A DNA stretch of 64,000 nucleotides from Halothiobacillaceae bacterium (GCA_006212015.1 SDAY01000001.1:1-64000); one strand, 5' to 3'. Counted from the first letter of the stretch, positions 51,755-61,664 are shown. The notes: generated by a model from the sequence alone, not told the origin. A program made the numbers and translations.

Positions 51755-52315
51755 ATGAGGGGCTGGCTGCGCGGTCTGGGCGATACGCCCGACAAGGCCG
51801 AAAAACGGGTGCGCGAGGCGCTGCTGGCCAGCGGTCTGCCGCATGTGCGTGACGCGGTGATTCCCGACCAGGTGGGCGGCTACACGCAGGTCGATCACCT
51901 GCTGCTGACCGCCGAGGGCCTGGTCCTGCTGGAGGTCCAGCACCTCACCGGCGAGCTGCACGGTTCCTCGCATACCCAGCGCTGGACTCGCTTCGGGCGC
52001 GGCCGCCGGCACGAATTCGACAACCCGTTCCGGCGCCTGCGCGAGCTGGCGGAGACGCTGGACGCGATGATCCTGGGCGACCTGGTGCAGGTGGCGGTTG
52101 AACCCCGGCTCGTCGTGACCGGCCCCGCGCGCTTCGTCAAGGGCGTGCCCGAGGGCGTGCTGACCGAGCCGATGCTGCGGGATCTCCTCGCCAGCCGCGC
52201 CCGCGCCATTCCGGCGCGCCAGCGCGCGGTGTGGGACGTGCTGCTCGGTCGCGTGGCCTGCGATCCGGTCGCGCCGTCCGGCAGCCCCGCCGCCGCCCAG
52301 CCCGTTCAGGCCTGA
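51755..52315 (+). CDS. NERD (nuclease-related) domain protein
   Basis: GYTQVDHLLLTAEGLVLLEVQHLTGELHGSSHTQRWTRF resembles NERD core. Confidence 0.7.
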   Translation: MRGWLRGLGDTPDKAEKRVREALLASGLPHVRDAVIPDQVGGYTQVDHLLLTAEGLVLLEVQHLTGELHGSSHTQRWTRFGRGRRHEFDNPFRRLRELAETLDAMILGDLVQVAVEPRLVVTGPARFVKGVPEGVLTEPMLRDLLASRARAIPARQRAVWDVLLGRVACDPVAPSGSPAAAQPVQA

Positions 52316-52320
52316 AGCCC

Positions 52321-53151
52321 ATGCCCGTCACCCCGCCCGACGCCAGCCTCGACCCCATGCGGGCCCTGCTGGAGCTGATGGCCGCCCTGCGCCATCCCGA
52401 GCAAGGCTGCCCGTGGGACGTGAAGCAAAGCTTCGCCACCATCGCGCCCTACACCCTGGAGGAGGCCTACGAGGTCCTGGAGGCCATCGCCCGGCAGGAC
52501 ATGGGCGAGCTGCGCGAGGAGCTGGGCGACCTGCTGTTCCAGGTGGTCTACCACGCCCGCATGGCCGAGGAGGCCGGGCATTTCGGCTTCGATGACGTGG
52601 CGCGAGGGATCGTCGACAAGATGGTGCGCCGCCATCCGCATGTGTTCGGCGAGGTCCGTCATGCCGACGAAGCGGGCGTGAAGGCGGCCTGGGAGGCGCA
52701 GAAGGCCGCCGAGCGTGCCGCCAAGGGCGGGCCGGAACAGCCCCCGAGCGCGCTGGATGGCGTGGCCCTGGCCCTGCCGGCGTTGACGCGCGCAGTCAAG
52801 CTGCAGAAACGCGCGGCGCGGCAGGGTTTCGACTGGCCCGACGCCGATGCCGTGTTCCCGAAGATCGACGAGGAACTGGCCGAGTTGCGCGAAGGCATCG
52901 CGGCGGGCGATCGGGCCAATGTCTTCGAGGAGATCGGCGATCTGCTGTTCGCCATCACCAACCTTGCCCGCAAGCTCGGCATGGACCCCGAGGCGGCCCT
53001 GCGCGGCTGCAATGACAAGTTCATCCGTCGCTATCAGGGCATGGAGACCGTCGCCGAAGGGCGGAAAGTGCGTCTGGCCGATCTGACGCTGGACGAGCAG
53101 GAGGCGATCTACCGCGAGGTCAAGGCAAGGCTTGCCACGGGCGGCGCCTGA
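52321..53151 (+). CDS. mazG: Nucleoside triphosphate pyrophosphohydrolase MazG
   Basis: LRHPEQGCPWDVKQSFATIAPYTLEEAYEVLEAI; EEIGDLLFAITNLAR. Confidence 0.95.
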   Translation: MPVTPPDASLDPMRALLELMAALRHPEQGCPWDVKQSFATIAPYTLEEAYEVLEAIARQDMGELREELGDLLFQVVYHARMAEEAGHFGFDDVARGIVDKMVRRHPHVFGEVRHADEAGVKAAWEAQKAAERAAKGGPEQPPSALDGVALALPALTRAVKLQKRAARQGFDWPDADAVFPKIDEELAELREGIAAGDRANVFEEIGDLLFAITNLARKLGMDPEAALRGCNDKFIRRYQGMETVAEGRKVRLADLTLDEQEAIYREVKARLATGGA

Positions 53152-53201
53152 AGGCTTGTGAATCAATCGGCTGCGTCCCGATTTCCGCCCCGATCACGGC
53201 C

Positions 53202-53371
53202 TTGGCAGGCTGCTGAAATACTCATTTCAGCAGCCTGCCAAGGCGGGACATGGATGTCCCGCACGAAAGTCGATCACGTCAGTGATTGACTTTCGAATAC
53301 CACGTCCGGGCGTGTACCGAACGTGGTATGGCTGAAAAACTCATGGATGAGGTTTTTCAGCATCCTGTTGG
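53202..53371 (+). repeat. Dispersed 170-bp multi-hairpin repeat, copy B
   Basis: Same architecture and length as 40809..40978 with compensatory substitutions. Confidence 0.85.
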
Positions 53372-53407
53372 GTGTGCTTGCAACGATGGCCGCACAAGTC
53401 TCTCCAT

Positions 53408-53455
53408 GCGAATTCACTCGCACACCAAGCGTCATGTGCGAATGAATTCGCACCT
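53408..53455. repeat. GCGAATTCA palindromic repeat unit
   Basis: GCGAATTCACTCGCACA ... TGTGCGAATGAATTCGC inverted pair. Confidence 0.6.
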
Positions 53456-53716
53456 GCATGCCGTATCCATCGACCAAGGGCGAACCGCTTGCAACGGCAT
53501 CCCCCCGCCGGCCCCGGCGCCGCATGGATGGCTGAAGGTCAACGGAACGGTTGACTTCCCCGCGTGCATGGCTTTGCATGGCCTTCGGCGCCGATTGTTT
53601 TTCAGGCAGGCCGCTCCTTGGGGTGTGAGGAACGAGCCCCGGCGAGGCGGGTTGTGAAGGCATCGTCTTCCCTCGGGGTCTTCAATTTCATGCCAATTCA
53701 ATGGAGCGCAAGGAGC

Positions 53717-55459
53717 ATGACGGGTATGGATCGAACGTTTGCGGGCATGTCCCGTGCAAAGGCCTTGTTTATTTTTGTCGCGGGGATGGCCCTGGTCGGG
53801 GGGGCGACGTCCGCGCAGGCCTATCAGGTGAAGTCGGGCAGGATTTACGACGATCAGGGGCAGCGTGTTCCCCTGCGCGGGGTGAACTGGTTCGGTTTCG
53901 AGACCGAAAGCCATGCCCCGCATGGGCTATGGGCGCGCAGTGTCGACAGCATGATCGCCCAGATGAAGTCCATGGGGATCAATGCGGTTCGCTTGCCTTT
54001 GTCGCCCGCGACGCTGCACGGAGCGCCGGTCTCGAAGGTGGACCATGGCCTGAATCCGCAACTCGTGGACATGAATGCCTTGCAGCTGCTCGATTACGTT
54101 GTGCATGCGCTGGACGCGTCGGGGATGTTTATCCTGCTCGACCATCATCGCCCGGATGATGAGGCGATTTCCGAGTTGTGGTACACCGGGCATTACAGCG
54201 AACAGCAGTGGCTGGACGACCTCAAGCTGCTCGCGACCCGTTACAAGGATGTATCGCATGTTGTGGGGATCGACCTCAAGAATGAGCCGCATGGCTCGGC
54301 AACCTGGGGGGCGGGCGATCCCGCGATGGACTGGAACCTTGCGGCGGAGCGCGCCGCGCGGGTGGTCCTGGCGGCCAACGGCAAGCTGCTGGTGTTCGTG
54401 GCGGGCGTTGCTGAACAGTCTTCCTGTTCAAGCGCCCGTACGCACGGCTGGGGCGGCAATCTGGAACCCTTGCGTTGCAAGCCGCTGGATATCCCAAGGG
54501 ACAAACTGGTCCTGGCGCCGCATTTCTATGGTCCGGACGTCTACATGCATCCGTATTTCAATGACGCCCTTTTCCCGGGCAACATGCCGGCGATCTGGCA
54601 GGAGCATTTCGGCTTCGCGCGGGACTTGGGCTACGCGGTGGTCCCGACCGAATTCGGCAGTCGTTACGGACATGGCGGCCTGGAACTCGACAAGCAGTGG
54701 TTTGACGCGGCCGTCGAGTGGATGAAGAGGAAGGATCTGCGTGACGGCTTTTATTGGTCCTGGAACCCGAACAGCGCCGATACCGGCGGCCTGCTGAAGG
54801 ATGACTGGCATGGGGCCTGGGGCGACAAGCTGGCCAGGCTTCAGCAGCTTTGGGGCGTCACCGCGCCCGCGCCGATGCTTGCGCTCGCCTCGGCGACGGA
54901 ATTTTCCCCGGCGACGCTCGTGGGCGATGAGTACACGGTCGAGCGCATCGTCAACAGTGATTGGGGGGCGGGATATTGCGTCACCTACACGGTGAGCAAC
55001 GTGAGCAAGCGCGTCGCCCCCTGGGCGATCTACTTCGGTTTCTTTGATACGCTCGACAAGACCTGGGGCGCGGCGATCAGGGGTGAGGACACCCTCATCA
55101 GGATCAGCGGTGACGGTCAGAATGCCAGGCTGGCGCCGGGGCAAAAGACGGCGTTCGGATATTGCGCGACACGACCCTCGCCCCTGATCGGTGGCCTGCC
55201 CCTGGGCGAGCTTCCGGCGGAATTGAGCTCGCAGAGCGACTGGGGCGGGGGGTATTGCATGCAGGTGCGCGTGGTCAACGCGTCCGTCGCCATGACGCCA
55301 TGGCGCACGACCTTTCCCATGGAGGGGCGTATCACGCGCATATGGAATGCGAATATCCAGCCTGCGGGCGAAGGCAAGGTTCAGGCCGTGGGTCTGGAGT
55401 GGAACGCCTATTTGAGCCCGGGCGCGAGCGCGGTGTTCGGGTTCTGCGCGGAGCGCTGA
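53717..55459 (+). CDS. GH5-family endoglucanase with two C-terminal CBM2-like modules (paralog 1)
   Basis: Signal peptide; LRGVNWFGFET, IDLKNEPHG, PTEFGS (GH5 acid/base and nucleophile regions); two DWG.GYC...FG(Y/F)CA modules. Confidence 0.9.
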   Translation: MTGMDRTFAGMSRAKALFIFVAGMALVGGATSAQAYQVKSGRIYDDQGQRVPLRGVNWFGFETESHAPHGLWARSVDSMIAQMKSMGINAVRLPLSPATLHGAPVSKVDHGLNPQLVDMNALQLLDYVVHALDASGMFILLDHHRPDDEAISELWYTGHYSEQQWLDDLKLLATRYKDVSHVVGIDLKNEPHGSATWGAGDPAMDWNLAAERAARVVLAANGKLLVFVAGVAEQSSCSSARTHGWGGNLEPLRCKPLDIPRDKLVLAPHFYGPDVYMHPYFNDALFPGNMPAIWQEHFGFARDLGYAVVPTEFGSRYGHGGLELDKQWFDAAVEWMKRKDLRDGFYWSWNPNSADTGGLLKDDWHGAWGDKLARLQQLWGVTAPAPMLALASATEFSPATLVGDEYTVERIVNSDWGAGYCVTYTVSNVSKRVAPWAIYFGFFDTLDKTWGAAIRGEDTLIRISGDGQNARLAPGQKTAFGYCATRPSPLIGGLPLGELPAELSSQSDWGGGYCMQVRVVNASVAMTPWRTTFPMEGRITRIWNANIQPAGEGKVQAVGLEWNAYLSPGASAVFGFCAER

Positions 55460-55590
55460 ACGGGCTCAGCGAGGCCTCCGGAAAATTCGGGGGCGTGAAC
55501 ACGGGTTGAAATCCATCAGGGTGTGGTTTATGATCCTCCACGCCGATGGAGTGAATCGCATGATTCGCCATGAATCATCGGCTGAATCTT

Positions 55591-55666
55591 GGCAAAACCG
55601 CGCGAAAGCCGGTGACGCAAAGCCACGGGTCGTCTCATGAGGGCATGAACGATGGCCGGGTTGCCG
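55591..55666 (+). ncRNA. Cyclic di-GMP-I (GEMM) riboswitch aptamer
   Basis: GGCAAAACCgcgcGAAAgccggtGACGCAAAGCCACGGGtc...GATGGCCGGGTTGCCG matches the GEMM-I conserved core. Confidence 0.88.
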
Positions 55667-55739
55667 CTGCAGGGGGACAGTGCCCCTTGGCGACGCGACG
55701 TCATGCGGTTCGTGCGTGTGTGAAACGAGGGCACAGCGC

Positions 55740-57467
55740 ATGAAACGAATTTTCCAATCACCCATGTTCAGCGCGCCTCGGGCTGGAACGCTGGCCTTGG
55801 GCATCGTTCTGGCCCTGGGCGGCGCCTCCGCCGCGCAAGCCTACCAGGTCCAGTCAGGCAAGATCCACGACGACGCGGGCCAGCGCATCGCCCTGCGCGG
55901 AGTGAACTGGTTCGGCTTCGAGACAGCGAGCCATGCCCCGCATGGCCTGTGGGCGCGCAATGCTGACGACATGATCGCGCAGATGAAGTCCCTGGGCGTC
56001 AACGCCGTGCGCCTGCCCGTGGCCCCGGCCACGCTTCATGGCGCTTCCGTGACCAGCGTCAGCCTTGCCCTGAACCCGCAATTCGCCGGCATGAACGGCC
56101 TGCAGGTGCTCGACTACATCGTTCACGCACTCGATCAGGCAGGGATCTACGTGCTGCTCGATCACCACCGCCCGGATGACGAGGCCATCTCCGCGTTGTG
56201 GTACACCGCAAGCTACAGCGAAAAGCAGTGGCTGGACGACCTGAAGCTCATGGCGGCGCGCTACAAGGGCGTTCCGCATGTGCTGGGCATCGACCTCAAG
56301 AACGAGCCCCATGGCCCCGCGACCTGGGGGGTGGGCAATCCCTCGACGGACTGGAACCTCGCGGCCGAGCGCGCCGCGCAGGCCGTGCTTTCGGTCAATG
56401 ACAGGCTGGTGGTCTTCGTGGGCGGCATTGAGGAGCAGGCGACCTGCTCCGGCGCCCATGCGCATGGCTGGGGCGGCAACCTGGAGCCGCTGCGCTGCAT
56501 GCCGTTGAGCATCCCGCAGAACAAGCTGGTGTTCGCGCCGCATTTCTACGGCCCGGATATCTACATGTACTCGTATTTCAGCGACCCCGCGTTCCCCGCC
56601 AACATGCCGGCGATCTGGCAGGCCAATTTCGGTTTCGCGCGCGACATGGGCCATGCGGTGATGCCGACGGAGTTCGGCAGTCGCTACGGTCATGGCGGCC
56701 TTGCGCTCGATAAGGTGTGGTTCGATGCTGCGATCGACTGGATGGTCGGGAAGGATCTGCGCGACGGCTTCTTTTGGTCCTGGAACCCCAATAGCTCCGA
56801 TACGGGAGGTTTGCTGAAGGATGACTGGACCAACGTATGGACGGACAAACTGGCCAGGCTGCAGACGCTTTGGGGCGTCGCGCCGTCCACGCCGCCGGTC
56901 GTGCCGCCGCCCGAGTCCCCTGCCGCAAGCGGCGATGCGTTCTCGATCAGCCGCGTCGTGGATTCGGACTGGGGTGCGGGCTACTGCGTGAGCTACAGCG
57001 TGCTCAACGTCAGCGACCATGCCGCCCAGTGGGCCACGAGCTTCGGTTTCCAGGATAAGCTGGATCGGGCCTGGAACGCGGTCGTCACGGTTGACGGCGC
57101 CAGCATCAAGGCGAAAGGGGAGAGCTGGAACAGCAGCCTGCAGCCTGGCCAGAAGGCGTCGTTCGGCTATTGCGCGACGCGCCCCGCGCCGTCGAGCGCA
57201 GGCGCCACGGCGACGCAGTTCCAGACCCAGCTCACCAGCCTGGGCGACTGGGGCAAGGGTTATTGCACGGGTGTGCGCGTCACCAACACCTCCAAGACTG
57301 TGGCGGCCTGGAGTGTCACCTTGCCGCTGGAAGGGCGCATCACGAGCGCCTGGAGCGCGAATGTCACCGCCGTGGGCGGCGGCAAGGCCAAGGCTTCGGG
57401 GCTGAAGTGGAACGCCTACCTGAACCCCGGGGCCTCCACGTCATTCGGGTTCTGCGCGAGCCGCTGA
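55740..57467 (+). CDS. GH5-family endoglucanase with two C-terminal CBM2-like modules (paralog 2)
   Basis: Close paralog of 53717..55459 with the same domain layout; start MKRIFQSPMF. Confidence 0.92.
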   Translation: MKRIFQSPMFSAPRAGTLALGIVLALGGASAAQAYQVQSGKIHDDAGQRIALRGVNWFGFETASHAPHGLWARNADDMIAQMKSLGVNAVRLPVAPATLHGASVTSVSLALNPQFAGMNGLQVLDYIVHALDQAGIYVLLDHHRPDDEAISALWYTASYSEKQWLDDLKLMAARYKGVPHVLGIDLKNEPHGPATWGVGNPSTDWNLAAERAAQAVLSVNDRLVVFVGGIEEQATCSGAHAHGWGGNLEPLRCMPLSIPQNKLVFAPHFYGPDIYMYSYFSDPAFPANMPAIWQANFGFARDMGHAVMPTEFGSRYGHGGLALDKVWFDAAIDWMVGKDLRDGFFWSWNPNSSDTGGLLKDDWTNVWTDKLARLQTLWGVAPSTPPVVPPPESPAASGDAFSISRVVDSDWGAGYCVSYSVLNVSDHAAQWATSFGFQDKLDRAWNAVVTVDGASIKAKGESWNSSLQPGQKASFGYCATRPAPSSAGATATQFQTQLTSLGDWGKGYCTGVRVTNTSKTVAAWSVTLPLEGRITSAWSANVTAVGGGKAKASGLKWNAYLNPGASTSFGFCASR

Positions 57468-57505
57468 ACATGGCATGACGGCCCGCTTTTTCCTTGCATG
57501 AAGTC

Positions 57506-57545
57506 AGGCCCCGTTGCGTCGAGCGACGGGGCCTGTGATTTTTCG
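57506..57545 (+). terminator. Intrinsic terminator after second GH5 gene
   Basis: AGGCCCCGT...ACGGGGCCT followed by GTGATTTTT. Confidence 0.75.
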
Positions 57546-57596
57546 GCCCGCCGAAGGATTCGGCGAGCGGTGACATTCAGGCCTGATCGATCCGGA

Positions 57597-58019
57597 TCAC
57601 AGACGTTCGCGAATGCATTCCAGATAGGCCTGCTCGTCCGGCCCCAGCGGCCCGGCATCGTTCAGGGCCCTGAGCAGGCAGGCGATCATGCGGTGCTCGG
57701 CCTCCATCATGTCGCCGGTGCGGCGCACCAGGGTCTCGTAGGCGGCGCGGATGCCCGCCGGGCGGTCGGTGCCGATCTGCTCGCGCAGGCCGAGGTGCAT
57801 GCCCAGGTGCAGGAAGGGATTGCTCATGCCCTGCTCGGGCGACTCCTCCCAGGCCAGCGTCCTCTCCTCGTCGGCGAGCAGGGCGTGGTATTCCGGGTGC
57901 ATCTCCACCACGTCGGCGATCAGGGTGTCGAGCGCCTCCATCGGCAGGCCCTCGCGGCGCTTGCGCCAGGCCTCCACATACATCAGACGGAGCTTGTTGC
58001 GGTCAGGACTGAACAACAT
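57597..58019 (-). CDS. DUF1841 family protein
   Basis: MLFSPDRNKLRLMYVEAWRKRREGLPMEALDTLIADVVEMHPEYH; adjacent to nth. Confidence 0.85.
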   Translation of the reverse strand: MLFSPDRNKLRLMYVEAWRKRREGLPMEALDTLIADVVEMHPEYHALLADEERTLAWEESPEQGMSNPFLHLGMHLGLREQIGTDRPAGIRAAYETLVRRTGDMMEAEHRMIACLLRALNDAGPLGPDEQAYLECIRERL

Positions 58020-58677
58020 CGGGGAATCTCGCGGGGGCGGGGCAGGGGGCGGTCTTCTGCTTGAAATCGCACAGGTCGCAGACCGGGCAGATGCCGCATT
58101 TGGGGCTGCGCGCGGTGCAGGTGTAGCGGCCGTGCAGGATCAGCCAGTGATGGGCGTCCTGCATGAATGCCTTGGGGATGACCTTGACCAGCCGGTCCTC
58201 CACCGCGCGCACGGTCTTGCCGGGGGCGAGGCCGGTGCGGTTGGCGACGCGGAAGATGTGGGTGTCCACCGCCATGGCCGGCTGGCCGAAGGCGGTGTTG
58301 AGCACCACGTTGGCGGTCTTGCGGCCGACGCCTGGCAGGGCCTCCAGCGCCTCGCGGGTGCTCGGAACCTCGCCGCCATGCCGGTCGAGCAGCATGCGGC
58401 AGAGGCCGATGACGTTTTTCGCCTTGGACGGATACAGGCCGATGGTCCTGATGTATTCGCGCAAGCCTTCCTCACCCAGGTCGAGGATGGCTTGGGGGGT
58501 GCTGGCGACCGGGAAAAGGCGGCCGGTGGCGAGGTTCACGCCCTTGTCGGTGGCCTGCGCGGACAGCACCACGGCGACCAGCAGCTCGAACGGTGTCGAG
58601 TAGTGCAGCTCGGTGGTCGGGTGCGGGTTGATCGAGCGCAAACGCTCGAAGAAAAGGCGACGGGTGAGAGGATTCAT
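58003..58677 (-). CDS. nth: Endonuclease III
   Basis: LLVAVVLSAQATDKGVN, LPGVGRKTANVVLN, C-terminal CTARSPKCGICPVCDLC 4Fe-4S. Confidence 0.97.
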   Translation of the reverse strand: MNPLTRRLFFERLRSINPHPTTELHYSTPFELLVAVVLSAQATDKGVNLATGRLFPVASTPQAILDLGEEGLREYIRTIGLYPSKAKNVIGLCRMLLDRHGGEVPSTREALEALPGVGRKTANVVLNTAFGQPAMAVDTHIFRVANRTGLAPGKTVRAVEDRLVKVIPKAFMQDAHHWLILHGRYTCTARSPKCGICPVCDLCDFKQKTAPCPAPARFPDVVQS

Positions 58678-58695
58678 GAACTGTGCAAAAGTGGT

Positions 58696-58722
58696 TCAAG
58701 GCATGGGGGCGCTTGCCGATTA
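58696..58722 (+). promoter_or_regulatory. Candidate sigma-28 (FliA) promoter of motAB
   Basis: TCAAG-N14-GCCGATTA upstream of motA, consensus-like spacing. Confidence 0.6.
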
Positions 58723-58790
58723 ACTGTTAGCATACATGGTCAATAAGGTCGCTGGCATACGGCCCATGCAATGACAGGGGATTGATTCGC

Positions 58791-59645
58791 ATGTTCATTA
58801 TTATCGGCTGGGTGATGGTCATCGGCGTCATCCTCGGCGGCTTCATCATGGCGGGCGGCCATCTCGTCGTGCTGATGCAGCCCGTCGAGGTGCTGATCAT
58901 CTTCGGCGCGGTCATCGGCGCGACCGTGGCCGGCAACGACATGGTCAAGCTCAAGGCCTTCGGAGGCGGCATCGGCCAGGCGTTCAAGGGTTCCAGGTAC
59001 AGCAAGCAGATGTACATGGAGACCCTAGGTCTGCTCTTCAATCTGTTCGCCAAGGCGCGCAAGGACGGTCTGATGTCGATCGAGGGGGACATCGAGGAGC
59101 CGGAGAACAGCGAGATCTTCAAGAAGGCCCCCAAGGTGGCGGCCGACCACCATGCGACCGACTTCATCGCCGACTACATGCGCCTGATGATCAGCTCCAG
59201 CCTGGACGTGCACCAGATCGACAACCTGATGGACGTCGAGATCGAGACCCACCATCACGAAGCGGCCATCCCGGGCAACATGATGGCCAAGATCGCCGAC
59301 GGCTTGCCGGCCTTCGGTATCGTCGCGGCGGTGCTTGGGGTGGTGCACACCATGGAATCGGTTGGCATTCCGCCCGCAGAACTGGGCAAGCTGATCGCGG
59401 CGGCCCTGGTCGGTACCTTCCTCGGTATCCTTGCGGCCTACGGCTTTGTCAGCCCGCTGGCCAAGGTCATGGAGACCCAGGGCGAGGAATCGACCCAGTA
59501 CTTCAATTGCCTCAAGGCGACCCTGATTGCGTTCATGAATGGCTATCCGCCGCAGGTCGCGGTCGAATTCGGACGCAAGACCCTGCCATCGCATGTGCGG
59601 CCAGGCTTCCTCGAAATGGAAGAGTTCATCAAGAGCAACAAGTAA
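58791..59645 (+). CDS. motA: Flagellar motor stator protein MotA
   Basis: MFIIIGWVMVIGVILGGFIMAGGHLVVLMQPVEVLIIFGAVIGA. Confidence 0.96.
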   Translation: MFIIIGWVMVIGVILGGFIMAGGHLVVLMQPVEVLIIFGAVIGATVAGNDMVKLKAFGGGIGQAFKGSRYSKQMYMETLGLLFNLFAKARKDGLMSIEGDIEEPENSEIFKKAPKVAADHHATDFIADYMRLMISSSLDVHQIDNLMDVEIETHHHEAAIPGNMMAKIADGLPAFGIVAAVLGVVHTMESVGIPPAELGKLIAAALVGTFLGILAAYGFVSPLAKVMETQGEESTQYFNCLKATLIAFMNGYPPQVAVEFGRKTLPSHVRPGFLEMEEFIKSNK

Positions 59646-59676
59646 TCCAGGCGCATAGCCCGGCGGACGGCAGATC

Positions 59677-60609
59677 ATGCAGACGGAACACCAACGCCCG
59701 ATCATCATCAAGAAGGTCAAGAAAGGCGGCCACGGCGCGCACGGCGGCGCCTGGAAGATTGCCTTCGCCGACTTCATGACGGCGATGATGGCGTTCTTCC
59801 TGCTGATGTGGCTGCTGGGCTCGACCAGCAAGGAAGATCTCTCCGGCATTGCCGAGTACTTCCAGAACCCGACCGTCATCTCCATGAGCGGCGGAACCTC
59901 GACCGGCGACCGCACCAGCATCATCAAGGGCGGCGGCGACGACCTGACCAAGCAGGACGGCAACGTCAAGAAGGGCGAAATCATCGTCGACCCCGAGGAC
60001 GTGAAGAAGCGCCTGCGCGAGCGTGAGGCCAAGCGCATGCAGGAGACCAAGGACAAGCTGGAGAAGATGATCGAGCAGGACAGCGTGCTCAAGGAGTTCA
60101 AGAACCAGCTCAAGATCGACATCACGCCCGAGGGCCTGCGCATCCAGATCGTCGACCAGGACAAGCGGCCGATGTTCGATGCGGGCTCCTCGCACATGGC
60201 GACCTATGCCGAGGCGATCTTGCGCAAGGTCGCCCCGGTCGTGAACGAGCTGCCGAACAGGCTCACGGTGCTGGGGCATACCGACTCGCGTCCGTTTGGC
60301 AGCGGTCGGGGTGATTACTCCAACTGGGAGCTTTCCGCCGACCGCGCCAATGCGGCAAGGCGCATGCTCAACGCCAGCGGGATTGCCGAGGACAAGGTCA
60401 TGCGCGTGTCCGGCCTGGCCGACTCCGTGCCCTTCAATCCGCAGGATCCCGCCGACCCGATCAACCGTCGCATCTCCATCATCCTGCTCAAGAAGGATGT
60501 GGAGGATCAGTACGTGGCCAATACCGGCGCAGTGCTTCCTCCGTCAGCGGATGCGCCCCCTCCGGACACCGGGCTTTCGGTCCCGGCAACGGTCATTCCA
60601 ACACAGTGA
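59677..60609 (+). CDS. motB: Flagellar motor stator protein MotB
   Basis: [39 protein letters not shown]; OmpA-like C-terminus. Confidence 0.96.
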   Translation: MQTEHQRPIIIKKVKKGGHGAHGGAWKIAFADFMTAMMAFFLLMWLLGSTSKEDLSGIAEYFQNPTVISMSGGTSTGDRTSIIKGGGDDLTKQDGNVKKGEIIVDPEDVKKRLREREAKRMQETKDKLEKMIEQDSVLKEFKNQLKIDITPEGLRIQIVDQDKRPMFDAGSSHMATYAEAILRKVAPVVNELPNRLTVLGHTDSRPFGSGRGDYSNWELSADRANAARRMLNASGIAEDKVMRVSGLADSVPFNPQDPADPINRRISIILLKKDVEDQYVANTGAVLPPSADAPPPDTGLSVPATVIPTQ

Positions 60610-60614
60610 TACCC

Positions 60615-61664
60615 ATGAGCCTGAGCTACGACCTCGCCCGCCGGGCGCTTTTCCTGTTGCCGCCCGAGACCGCCCATGACCTGGCGCTGGAAGGCATGCA
60701 TCTTTTCCTGCGCGGGCCGCTCGGCCGCTGGATGCGCTCGCGCGTGCCGGACAGCCCGCGCGAGGTGATGGGCCTGACCTTCCGGAATCCGGTAGGCATG
60801 GCGGCAGGCATGGACAAGAACGCCCGCTACATCGACGCGCTCGGCAACCTCGGCTTCGGCTTCATCGAGGTGGGCACGGTCACCCCCCGCCCGCAGCCGG
60901 GCAATCCCAAGCCGCGCCTGTTCCGCCTGCCGAAGGCGCGGGCCATCATCAACCGCATGGGCTTCAACAACCTCGGGGTCGAGCAGTTCATCGCCCATGT
61001 CGAGCACAGCCGCTATACCCGCGAGGGCGGCGTGCTGGGCCTGAACATCGGCAAGAACTTCGACACCCCGGTCGAGAAGGCGGCGGACGACTACCTGTTC
61101 TGCCTGCGCCGGGTCTATCCGCATGCCGGCTATGTCGCGGTGAACGTCTCCTCGCCCAACACGGCGGGCCTGCGCACCCTGCAGCATGGCGAGGCCTTCG
61201 ACGACCTGCTCGCCCGGCTCAAGAGCGAACAGCAGCGCCTGGCCGACCAGCATGGCCGCTACGTGCCGATCGCGGTCAAGGTGGCGCCGGACCTGGCGCC
61301 GGATGAAGTGACCACGATCGCGGACGCCCTGCGCCGCCATCGCATCGAGGGCCTGATCGCGACCAACACGACACTGAGTCGCGAGGGCGTCGAGGGCCTG
61401 CCGCATGCCGACGAGAAGGGCGGGCTGTCAGGCGCGCCGGTGTTGACGCGCTCGACCGCCATCGTGCGCCAGTTCAGCGAGGCGCTGGGCGGCGAACTGC
61501 CGATCATCGCCGCAGGGGGCATCATGTGCGCCGCCGACGCGCAGGCCAAGATCGACGCGGGCGCGAGCCTCGTGCAGATCTACACCGGCTTCATCTATCA
61601 GGGGCCGGACCTGGTGCGCGAGATCGCCCGCACGCTGGCCTCGCCGGGTTGTGCCGGCGGCTGA
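60615..61664 (+). CDS. pyrD: Dihydroorotate dehydrogenase (quinone)
   Basis: [48 protein letters not shown]. Confidence 0.97.
   Translation: MSLSYDLARRALFLLPPETAHDLALEGMHLFLRGPLGRWMRSRVPDSPREVMGLTFRNPVGMAAGMDKNARYIDALGNLGFGFIEVGTVTPRPQPGNPKPRLFRLPKARAIINRMGFNNLGVEQFIAHVEHSRYTREGGVLGLNIGKNFDTPVEKAADDYLFCLRRVYPHAGYVAVNVSSPNTAGLRTLQHGEAFDDLLARLKSEQQRLADQHGRYVPIAVKVAPDLAPDEVTTIADALRRHRIEGLIATNTTLSREGVEGLPHADEKGGLSGAPVLTRSTAIVRQFSEALGGELPIIAAGGIMCAADAQAKIDAGASLVQIYTGFIYQGPDLVREIARTLASPGCAGG

Noticed and set aside
53372-53716. A second c-di-GMP riboswitch before the first GH5 gene
   Set aside because: No GACGCAAAGCC or GGCAAACC core found by eye; only REP-like palindromes
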